NCBI GenBank assembly: GCA_002314715.1
Contig: DCGY01000023.1
Span: 1,209 to 7,706 of the forward strand
DNA: 6,498 bases
Reading direction: 5' to 3'
Origin: Lachnospiraceae bacterium UBA1766
Lineage (GTDB): Bacteria > Bacillota > Clostridia > Lachnospirales > Lachnospiraceae
Made by a program: the position numbers and the translations under genes. Positions 1-4,749 of this stretch are shown piece by piece; position 1 is the stretch's first letter, and every line of letters begins with the position of its first letter. Below the pieces are notes generated by a model. The model was given only the letters and a program-made list of their open reading frames with translations. It ran no database searches and had not been told where the DNA came from.

Positions 1-604
1 CACCACCGATAATGGTGTAATCCTGATTTACCAGACTTGCCAGCTTTGATTCCAGCACCTTCTCCACTTCCTTGATAACATCCGGGCTGGTACGATCCAT
101 AACCGCAATACGCTTTGCTACATCTGCCTGACGATCCGGTGGCAAAGCAGACAAAATCTGTGCGGACTGATTTGGCGCCAAATAAGACAAAATCAAAGCA
201 ATCGTCTGAGGATGCTCGTCCTGAATAAAGTTGATAAGCTGGGAAGCATCGGTCTTTCGAATAAATTCGAAAGGCTTTACCTGCAAAGAAGAGGTCAGAC
301 GACTGATAACATCCATGGCCTTCTCCCCACCCAGCGCTTTTTCCAACAGTTCCTTTGCGTAGGTAATACCACCCTCCGCAATATACTGCTGTGCAAGGCA
401 CACTTCATAAAACTCGTTGATAACATCCTCTTTCACCTGAGGTGTTACACTACGGGTATTGGCGATTTCCAAAGTTAATTCTTCAATTTCTTCTTCCTTC
501 AAATGCTTAAAAATTCCCGCTGATCGTTCAGGTCCCAATGCAATCAGAAGAATTGCCGCCTTTTGAATTCCGGTAATTTCTACTTCTTTCCCCTTTTGTG
601 CCAT
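1..604 (-). CDS. fliG: Flagellar motor switch protein FliG (partial, 3' end beyond window)
   Basis: FliG is the rotor component of the flagellar C-ring. It sits on the cytoplasmic face of the MS ring, bound to the FliF C-terminus, and its C-terminal domain takes torque from the MotA stator. Only the first 201 residues are visible, covering the N-terminal FliF-binding domain and most of the middle domain. The frame is open to the left edge; families of this kind usually run to about 330-340 residues, so the torque-generating charged helix lies outside. The protein opens MAQKGKEVEITGIQKAAILL, typical of FliG. The diagnostic EHPQT motif of the middle domain is at residues 130-134, followed by IALILSYL, and the LSALPPDRQADVAKRIAVMD segment also fits the family. 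The start ATG is 12 nt past the fliF stop, with GGAGAGGG at 615-608 as RBS, so the two are probably translationally coupled. Identification is near certain. Confidence 0.97.
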   Translation of the reverse strand, partial: MAQKGKEVEITGIQKAAILLIALGPERSAGIFKHLKEEEIEELTLEIANTRSVTPQVKEDVINEFYEVCLAQQYIAEGGITYAKELLEKALGGEKAMDVISRLTSSLQVKPFEFIRKTDASQLINFIQDEHPQTIALILSYLAPNQSAQILSALPPDRQADVAKRIAVMDRTSPDVIKEVEKVLESKLASLVNQDYTIIGG

Positions 605-616
605 TTTCCCTCTCCA

Positions 617-2215
617 TTAGTTCCAACCGTCATTCAGCCAATTGCGCAACAACGCAGCTGCTGCTTCAGGGTTATCATCCACAAATTTCTCAATCATCTT
701 TCTGGTCTCGGACTTGGTTTCCACATCAATATCCTCCACCTCATTTTCCGTATTGGACTGAAGCAGATTTTCTACCGACAGCTCTTCTTCCTCGTCCAGA
801 GGTGCCTCCTCAGGCTTCATGCTCTTAAGGACTACAAATCCCAACAAGCCCAGGATAATCACAAACATAACAATACTGAAAATGTTGTTCCAATTCAGAT
901 TTAATGATTCCTTATCAATGAACAACGGCGATTCATAGGCAACCATTGTTACATTCTCTACCGGAATTCCGGATGCGGTAGCTACCATGGAGTAGAAATC
1001 CGGGTCTACCTCAAGCTTCACATCATCCGCATGGGCAAGCTTATACTCATCCCAGGTCATATCATCCAAAAGTCCAAGCTTCTTGGCATCTTCCTGTCGA
1101 AGCTCTTTATATTTAATCATGGCAATGGAAATGGAGGAACTGGCCAGCTTAATACTTCCTGCGGGGCTAACCTTTTTCTCTATAGACTGATTGGGCAAAT
1201 AATCCTTCTCATACTCTGTTGTAGAGGAAGAACTGTTGCCGGAATCTTCATTTACCATTACCGTACCATCGTTGGAAGTCGCTCCGGGAACTCCGCCTGT
1301 GGAAGCAGTATTTTCTGACTCCGCATGGGATTCGTGGGACAACATTCCCTGGTCTCTTCCGTCATTTGCATAATACTCACTGACCGTTTTTTCATAATTG
1401 GCGTAATCCATATCCAGATGGCTGGTTACTTCGATAAAGTTAAACTGATTGGTACGAAGAAGCACTGTCTTGACCTGATTGGTAACCATTGCCTGGGCCT
1501 GCTGTTGCAACTCCAACATAGAATTGGCAATTCCCGCTGCGCTGTAGTCATCTCCGCCTGCAAACAAAAGAGTAGCATTCTGATCCACGATTGTGATATT
1601 GGCCGTGGTGCTGTTACCCAGGAAAGTCGCAACTGCTTTTGCCAGATTCACCGCATTGGTGGAGGTAAAGGTTCCGTCGGTTTCCAACTGAATCATAGCG
1701 GAAGACTCTACCTGTTCCTGAAGCAAGGTACCCTTTTTCTCGGGAATGTGAAGGTTTACCGTTGCGGATTTTACATTGCTTAACTTGGAGAGATCATCCT
1801 CTAATTTGGACTGAAGATATACTCCCCACAGTTTTTCCTTATCGGATGCGGTTGTGGAAAGACTGCTCTTTAACGCATCCTCCGGGCTGTAGCTTTTACC
1901 TACCAGTCCTTCAGAACCAAGGGCAAGGTTTGCCACTGCCTGCTGTTCCTTTTCTACATCAATCTTTAAACCATCCGTGCTGGTTTTGTATTTAATATCA
2001 CTACTCTCCAAAACCTTAATGACCTTGGAAGCTTCCGCCTGTGTGGTACAATCCAGCAAACGAACATAACTGGGTCTGCTCAGGACATAGATAATAATGG
2101 CAAAGGTAAAAACAACCACTGCCACAATCGATATAATAACGGTTTTTTGTCTTGAGGTGTAATGATTCCACCACGCCAGTACTTTTGCCCACGTTTCTTT
2201 GAGCTTATCAACCAT
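617..2215 (-). CDS. fliF: Flagellar MS-ring protein FliF
   Basis: FliF oligomerises in the cytoplasmic membrane to form the MS ring, the base of the flagellar basal body and the housing of the export gate. The 532-residue product has normal family length. A short cytoplasmic N-terminus precedes a first membrane helix at about residues 24-46. The large extracytoplasmic part follows, with ring-building domains at roughly 50-225 and 230-435. The conserved GGVPGATSN element is at about 307-315 and lies beside a Ser/Asn-rich linker (about 312-333), as usual in FliF. A second membrane helix spans about 444-465. The cytoplasmic tail is acidic, then ends in RKMIEKFVDDNPEAAAALLRNWL..., the FliG-binding segment. 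The start is supported by AGAGGAGAA at 2229-2221. It lies 17 nt after fliE and 12 nt before fliG, inside the flagellar operon. No frameshift or missing part is seen. Confidence 0.98.
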   Translation of the reverse strand: MVDKLKETWAKVLAWWNHYTSRQKTVIISIVAVVVFTFAIIIYVLSRPSYVRLLDCTTQAEASKVIKVLESSDIKYKTSTDGLKIDVEKEQQAVANLALGSEGLVGKSYSPEDALKSSLSTTASDKEKLWGVYLQSKLEDDLSKLSNVKSATVNLHIPEKKGTLLQEQVESSAMIQLETDGTFTSTNAVNLAKAVATFLGNSTTANITIVDQNATLLFAGGDDYSAAGIANSMLELQQQAQAMVTNQVKTVLLRTNQFNFIEVTSHLDMDYANYEKTVSEYYANDGRDQGMLSHESHAESENTASTGGVPGATSNDGTVMVNEDSGNSSSSTTEYEKDYLPNQSIEKKVSPAGSIKLASSSISIAMIKYKELRQEDAKKLGLLDDMTWDEYKLAHADDVKLEVDPDFYSMVATASGIPVENVTMVAYESPLFIDKESLNLNWNNIFSIVMFVIILGLLGFVVLKSMKPEEAPLDEEEELSVENLLQSNTENEVEDIDVETKSETRKMIEKFVDDNPEAAAALLRNWLNDGWN

Positions 2216-2232
2216 GATACTTCTCCTCTAAA

Positions 2233-2571
2233 CTAAATCTGCATCTGCATAATTTCTTTATATGCTTCCAGGAATTTGTCACGAACCGCTACCGTATACT
2301 GCAAGGCGGTAGAAGCCTTTTGAAGTGCAATAGACAAATCATGTGTATTATCCACTTCGCCCAACGCAAAACGGATTTCTTCATTTTCCGCATCGGAAAG
2401 GTAGCTGTTGGTGGTTTTAATATTGTTAATTGCCGAATTTAAAATACTGTCAAACATAGTTCCGCCGGATGCATCGTTTGTCTTTAATTCGGTTCCTGTA
2501 AGGGGAGCTATGTTTACGGCAGTGGAGGTATCGGTTACCGTAGTCAATGCGCTGATTGCTGTCAAATTCAT
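2233..2571 (-). CDS. fliE: Flagellar hook-basal body protein FliE
   Basis: FliE is a small export substrate that joins the MS ring to the proximal rod and is needed before the other rod proteins can be built in. The 112-residue protein fits the family's usual length of about 100-115. The variable N-terminal third is Thr/Ala-rich. The conserved part begins near residue 38 (TMFDSILNSAINNIKTTNSY) and continues through GEVDNTHDLSIALQKAS (about 71-87) to VRDKFLEAYKEIMQMQI at the C-terminus (about 96-112). This ending is the clearest FliE signature. There is no cleavable signal peptide, as expected for a type III flagellar export substrate. The RBS is AAGAGGA at 2584-2578, with a 20-nt gap after flgC. 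Confidence 0.96.
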   Translation of the reverse strand: MNLTAISALTTVTDTSTAVNIAPLTGTELKTNDASGGTMFDSILNSAINNIKTTNSYLSDAENEEIRFALGEVDNTHDLSIALQKASTALQYTVAVRDKFLEAYKEIMQMQI

Positions 2572-2591
2572 ATTCTATCCTCTTCTATCGA

Positions 2592-3050
2592 TTACTGCTG
2601 TGCCAACTGAAGACCCTGAAGTGCTATGGATTTGCTGGCTGAAAAAGCGGTTGCATTTGCCTCATAGGCTCTGGATGCATCAATAAGGTCTGTCATTTCG
2701 GTAACGATATTGACATTTGGATAAGTCACATAGCCATTTTCGTCCGCATCCGGATGGGAAGGATCATAAACCATGTTCATGGCTGTCTCGGTATCATACA
2801 AAACCGCGTCAACCTTTACGCCCTTTCCTGTATACCCATTATTATAACTGCTGGTCAGATTTCCAAGCACCTTGCTAAACGAAGTCTGACCTCCTTTTTC
2901 CGTAAAATTCACCACTTTTCTGCGGTAAGGAGTGCCGTCCGCCGTGCGGGTGGTATTTGCATTGGCAACATTCTCGGAAATAATATCCATACGATAGCGC
3001 TGAGCCGTCAAACCGGACGCATTAATATCAAAAGACGAAAACATACTCAT
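2592..3050 (-). CDS. flgC: Flagellar basal-body rod protein FlgC
   Basis: FlgC is one of the proximal rod proteins of the flagellar axle, exported through the flagellar type III apparatus and assembled outside the membrane. The 152-residue product matches the family in length and motifs. The N-terminal rod motif is FDINASGLTAQR followed by ISENVANANTTRT (residues about 24-36). The central YDPSHPDADENGYV (95-108) and the C-terminal helix with NIVTEMTDLIDASRAYEAN (about 114-132) are also diagnostic of FlgC. GGAGGA at 3063-3058 lies 7 nt before the ATG at 3050, so this start is preferred over the Met at residue 3. The gene follows flgB by 13 nt. The N- and C-terminal helices, shared with FlgB and other axial proteins, form the coiled core of the rod. 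Confidence 0.98.
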   Translation of the reverse strand: MSMFSSFDINASGLTAQRYRMDIISENVANANTTRTADGTPYRRKVVNFTEKGGQTSFSKVLGNLTSSYNNGYTGKGVKVDAVLYDTETAMNMVYDPSHPDADENGYVTYPNVNIVTEMTDLIDASRAYEANATAFSASKSIALQGLQLAQQ

Positions 3051-3063
3051 AATCTAATCCTCC

Positions 3064-3453
3064 TTACTTAAGCACTGCCTTCAGGTTGCTGAATTCACTT
3101 TGGATTCCTGACATTAATCCCTGATACTTCAGCTGATTCTCTGCCAGATAAACATTTTCCTGATCGATATCCACGTTATTCTTGTCCAAGCGATAAGAAT
3201 AACCCGCATAATCCGTAAAGGGTCTTGCGTTTAATTTGGATAGATCAACACCGGAGACCTTCTGATCCATGGAGACCAAACTATTGGAGCCAAGTGCCTT
3301 TTTCAGTTCCGCTTCAAAGGAAATGTCCTGTCTCTTGTAGTAGGGCGTATCCACGTTCGCTATGTTGTTTGCAATTGCCTCATTTCGAAGCCAGCTGGCA
3401 TCTGCAGCCTTGTCTAAAACATTGATGTAATCAAAGGCATTTGACCGAAACAT
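3064..3453 (-). CDS. flgB: Flagellar basal-body rod protein FlgB (first gene of operon)
   Basis: FlgB is a proximal rod protein that, with FlgC and FliE, makes the base of the flagellar axle. The 129-residue protein is of typical length. The shared rod-protein motif NIANVDTPYYKR sits at residues 30-41; the usual TPGYKR here reads TPYYKR, a mild variant. The C-terminal half has NNVDIDQENVYLAENQLKYQ (about 92-111), the FlgB-type second motif. It is the first gene of the visible flagellar operon: GGAGG at 3465-3461 is 7 nt before the ATG and a 361-nt control region lies upstream, between it and codY. flgB directly downstream of codY is also the arrangement known in Bacillus. Expression is probably set by the promoter elements between 3470 and 3765 described separately. 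Confidence 0.97.
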   Translation of the reverse strand: MFRSNAFDYINVLDKAADASWLRNEAIANNIANVDTPYYKRQDISFEAELKKALGSNSLVSMDQKVSGVDLSKLNARPFTDYAGYSYRLDKNNVDIDQENVYLAENQLKYQGLMSGIQSEFSNLKAVLK

Positions 3454-3469
3454 AAGGGTTCCTCCAATC

Positions 3470-3484
3470 TATTTTCAAACAATT
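3470..3484 (-). promoter_or_regulatory. Candidate CodY-binding box in the flgB leader
   Basis: The plus strand reads TATTTTCAAACAATT, matching the CodY consensus AATTTTCWGAAAATT at 12 of 15 positions (mismatches at 1, 9 and 11). It lies 5 nt upstream of the flgB RBS and about 45-60 nt downstream of the predicted sigma-A start. From there a bound CodY would act as a roadblock rather than block RNA polymerase binding. CodY is known to repress the fla/che operon in Bacillus subtilis, which makes the site plausible. In DNA this AT-rich, 3-mismatch matches also arise by chance. Confidence 0.45.
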
Positions 3485-3511
3485 CCTATATTTTGACCTA
3501 TTTACCCACAA

Positions 3512-3557
3512 TTCGACACTATAATCATTCTATTCTATTATAGTGTATTCTGTCGAA
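3512..3557. repeat. Inverted repeat centred on the predicted flgB operon transcription start
   Basis: ACACTATAAT at 3516-3525 and ATTATAGTGT at 3537-3546 are perfect 10-bp inverted arms with an 11-nt spacer. On the outside, TTCGACA (3512-3518) and TGTCGAA (3551-3557) are a second inverted pair. The whole can be read as a 14-bp dyad, TTCGACACTATAAT / ATTATAGTGTCGAA, whose right arm is interrupted by 7 nt. The right inner arm contains the -10 TATAAT (minus strand), and the dyad centre (about 3531) falls near the expected start point. This position fits an operator better than an RNA hairpin, because a transcript from this promoter would lack the first arm. Confidence 0.6.
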
Positions 3558-3564
3558 AACACAA
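3537..3564 (-). promoter_or_regulatory. Putative sigma-A promoter of the flgB operon
   Basis: On the minus strand a perfect TATAAT -10 (3542-3537) has TTGTGT (3564-3559) 16 nt upstream as a poor -35 (TTG only matches TTGACA in its first half). There is no TG extension before the -10. A weak -35 suggests activator dependence, in keeping with the repeated CACARTAT motifs upstream. The start point would be near 3530, giving a 5' leader of about 77 nt before flgB. Confidence 0.5.
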
Positions 3565-3629
3565 TATCTATTTCAAAATTTCCAAAAAAAACACAGTATA
3601 TTGTGGTCATCCGGCATATATCACAGTAT
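3560..3629. repeat. Three CACARTAT direct repeats with about 3-turn spacing
   Basis: CACAATAT at 3560-3567 and CACAGTAT at 3592-3599 and 3622-3629 are in the same orientation, with 32- and 30-bp steps, close to three helical turns. The first overlaps the weak -35 of the flgB promoter and the others lie upstream, as activator or repressor sites often do. Weaker relatives are CACAATTC at 3507 and CACAATAA at 3686. No known regulator is recognised from the motif. Confidence 0.4.
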
Positions 3630-3667
3630 TTCCCTGCAGTCGCCTGTTTTCGAACCTCTTAACGCAC

Positions 3668-3701
3668 AAACGGACTTATTGTATCCACAATAAGTCCGTT
3701 T
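3668..3701 (-). terminator. Perfect 15-bp hairpin downstream of codY (possible terminator)
   Basis: AAACGGACTTATTGT (3668-3682) and ACAATAAGTCCGTTT (3687-3701) pair perfectly around a 4-nt loop. The stem carries a GGAC/GTCC core flanked by A/T pairs. It lies 113 nt after the codY stop and may end the codY transcript. On either strand the stem ends in GTTT, but no proper U-run follows (minus strand continues GTGCGTTAAG), so it is a poor canonical intrinsic terminator. It could instead protect an mRNA end or act within a longer flgB leader. Confidence 0.5.
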
Positions 3702-3738
3702 ATCTACGTCAATCCATTTGTATTCTGTTCTGTAAGCT

Positions 3739-3765
3739 TTATCGGCTGAAATAACCCAAAAGATA
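3739..3765 (-). promoter_or_regulatory. Putative sigma-28 (SigD/FliA-type) promoter upstream of flgB
   Basis: The minus strand has GCCGATAA at 3746-3739, an exact match to the FliA -10 consensus and 7/8 to the Bacillus sigma-D form GCCGATAT. At the standard 15-nt spacing the -35 reads TATC instead of TAAA, so that half is weak. In B. subtilis the fla/che operon also has a sigma-D promoter upstream of its sigma-A promoter, in the same place relative to codY and flgB. A start near 3732 would give a leader of about 280 nt that includes the hairpin at 3668-3701. Confidence 0.45.
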
Positions 3766-3814
3766 ATAACACAAATTCATATTTTTCTCAATTTGAATCT
3801 ATTCGCCTTCTACT

Positions 3815-4603
3815 CTATCTTCTCTTATTTTCCCGTTTCAGTTCCTCCAGTTCTTCAAACACCACATCATTTAATACCTTGATGTAGGTTCCCTTCATAC
3901 CGGAAGACCTGGATTCAATAACTCCGGCGCTCTCGAATTTGCGAAGAGCGTTTACAATAACAGAACGGGTAATGCCCACTCTGTCCGCAATCTTGCTGGC
4001 AACCAATACTCCCTCCATACCGTTTAGTTCATCGAAGATATGGGTAATTGCTTCCATCTCCGAGAAGGATAAGGTGCTGATAGCGGATTTTACCACCGCT
4101 ACCTTACGGTTTTCCTCCGCACTCTCTTCATTCACCGCACGAAGCATCTCCAAGCCCACCACGGTGGAACCATATTCACAAAGAATAATATCATCAATAT
4201 CGTATTGATCATCACACTTATAAATAAACAAGGTTCCCAAACGTTCTCCTGCAATTTCAATCGGTGCAATAATCGCACGGAAGCGTTTGGTATCGATATT
4301 CTCAAAACCAAGGGTATCCAAATTCACATTTTCCTTGGTGGAAAGAACACCCAACAGTCTCTCATTTAACATATCATCGATGAAATCACCAACCACATCA
4401 TTTAACAGTTCCCGAATAGGATCGATATTGTCTCTCTCTCCCACGCCCAAAACCTTACCCTTGCGGCTGATTACAAGGACATTGGAATTCAAGATTTCGC
4501 GCATGACCTTGCATATATCATTGAATACGACTTTGCTGGAATTATTATTGTGTAACAATTTACCAATTTTTCTAGTTTTGTCCAAAAGCTGTACGCTACT
4601 CAT
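3815..4603 (-). CDS. codY: GTP/branched-chain amino acid-sensing pleiotropic regulator CodY
   Basis: CodY is the Firmicute transcription factor that, when isoleucine/valine/leucine (and in many species GTP) are abundant, binds DNA and represses amino-acid uptake and biosynthesis, motility and other stationary-phase genes. From the chosen start the protein has 262 residues, against 259 in B. subtilis. The N-terminal GAF-type sensing domain covers about 1-155, including SRKGKVLG (46-53) and GERLGTLFIYKCDDQYDIDD (119-138), then LCEYGSTVVGLEMLR. A linker helix leads to the winged helix-turn-helix, with ASKIADRVGITRSVIVNAL at 202-220 and ESAGVIESRSSGMKGTYIK after it, nearly identical to classic CodY. 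The effector loop before IIAPI is shorter than in Bacillus. The longer reading from ATG 4618 is less likely than 4603 (see the RBS). It lies between topA and the flagellar operon, with its own promoter and a probable CodY box upstream. Confidence 0.96.
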   Translation of the reverse strand: MSSVQLLDKTRKIGKLLHNNNSSKVVFNDICKVMREILNSNVLVISRKGKVLGVGERDNIDPIRELLNDVVGDFIDDMLNERLLGVLSTKENVNLDTLGFENIDTKRFRAIIAPIEIAGERLGTLFIYKCDDQYDIDDIILCEYGSTVVGLEMLRAVNEESAEENRKVAVVKSAISTLSFSEMEAITHIFDELNGMEGVLVASKIADRVGITRSVIVNALRKFESAGVIESRSSGMKGTYIKVLNDVVFEELEELKRENKRR

Positions 4604-4611
4604 CCACATAT

Positions 4612-4616
4612 CCTCC
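4612..4616 (-). promoter_or_regulatory. RBS that decides the codY start
   Basis: GGAGG at 4616-4612 lies 8 nt before the ATG at 4603 (protein MSSVQLLDKTRKIG). The upstream ATG at 4618 would overlap this RBS and has only a weaker AAGGA (4628-4624) before it; the ATG at 4609 is too close at 2 nt. The 4603 start also agrees with the short N-terminus of characterised CodY proteins (MALLQKTR in B. subtilis). Confidence 0.8.
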
Positions 4617-4656
4617 ATAGAAATCCTTCGTATAAACGTCCTATCTATACAAATCT

Positions 4657-4685
4657 AGTCTATCACAAAGATTTTCAGATTTCAA
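4657..4685 (-). promoter_or_regulatory. Putative sigma-A promoter of codY
   Basis: On the minus strand TTGAAA (4685-4680) is followed after 17 nt by TAGACT (4662-4657), 4/6 matches to TATAAT. Transcription would start near 4650, with a leader of about 47 nt. It lies just downstream of the topA terminator hairpin and of a CodY box, and a second TCTGAAAA half-site (4679-4672) falls in its spacer. Confidence 0.5.
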
Positions 4686-4688
4686 TGT

Positions 4689-4703
4689 ATTTTTCAGAAA
4701 ATA
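4689..4703 (-). promoter_or_regulatory. Candidate CodY box upstream of codY (autoregulation)
   Basis: The plus strand reads ATTTTTCAGAAAATA, matching AATTTTCWGAAAATT at 13 of 15 positions (mismatches at 2 and 15) with the whole TTTTCAGAAAAT core intact. The site ends 4 nt upstream of the codY -35, and a half-site with the same TCTGAAAA (minus strand) lies 19 bp downstream at 4672-4679. The T-rich tail of the topA terminator falls within the box. Binding would allow CodY to control its own synthesis. Confidence 0.6.
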
Positions 4704-4704
4704 A

Positions 4705-4738
4705 ATAAACAATTTCAACAAAAGTTGAAATTGTTTAT
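4705..4738 (-). terminator. topA intrinsic terminator, possibly bidirectional
   Basis: ATAAACAATTTCAAC (4705-4719) and GTTGAAATTGTTTAT (4724-4738) form a perfect 15-bp stem with an AAAA/TTTT loop, 11 nt after the topA stop. In the direction of topA transcription the stem is followed by TTATTTTC. On the plus strand TTTTTT (4741-4746) follows after CA, so it could stop transcription both ways. The stem has only three G-C pairs, so its strength rests on length. Confidence 0.75.
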
Positions 4739-4749
4739 CATTTTTTCGA

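Larger units (their letters stand above)
3454..3814 (-). other. codY-flgB intergenic control region (no convincing gene)
   Basis: This 361-nt stretch separates the codY stop from the flgB start and contains no ORF with both a credible RBS and recognisable protein. Read in the direction of transcription, it holds a sigma-28-like -10 (3746-3739), a perfect hairpin (3701-3668), three CACARTAT repeats (3629-3560), a T8 run (3591-3584), a TATAAT -10 (3542-3537) within a dyad (3557-3512), a CodY-like box (3484-3470) and the flgB RBS (3465-3461). Its size and density of symmetric motifs suggest a multi-input flagellar operon promoter. The assignment is inferred from position and motifs only. Confidence 0.7.

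Noticed and set aside
1325..1783. Plus-strand open frames, such as 1325-1783, 563-904 and 3939-4208.
   Set aside because: They lie opposite well-identified minus-strand genes, have no recognisable protein features and appear to be shadows of the real coding frames.
3493..3525. Plus-strand promoter TTGACC (3493-3498) with TATAAT (3520-3525).
   Set aside because: The spacer is 21 nt, too long for sigma-A, and no plus-strand gene follows; the TATAAT is explained by the inverted repeat.
3584..3613. T8 run on the minus strand (3591-3584) after CACAATATACTGTG as an intrinsic terminator.
   Set aside because: The hairpin directly before it has only a 4-bp stem with a 6-nt loop, too weak for a terminator on its own.
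3631..3665. GGTTCGAAAAC on the minus strand, resembling a tRNA T-loop.
   Set aside because: The flanking bases do not form a 5-bp T-stem, and no acceptor, anticodon or D arm is present.
3739..3780. Short leader ORF on the minus strand (ATG at 3780, 13 codons, MNLCYYLLGYFSR) ending inside the GCCGATAA octamer.
   Set aside because: Only GAGAAAAAT precedes it as RBS, no runs of a regulatory amino acid and no family resemblance; it would also lie upstream of the predicted sigma-28 start.
3781..3795. Another CodY-like box just after the codY stop region.
   Set aside because: Only 10 of 15 positions match, which is expected by chance in AT-rich DNA.
4604..4618. codY starting at the ATG at 4618 (267 residues).
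   Set aside because: That ATG overlaps the strong GGAGG that serves the ATG at 4603, and the extra MEDMW has no counterpart in known CodY N-termini.
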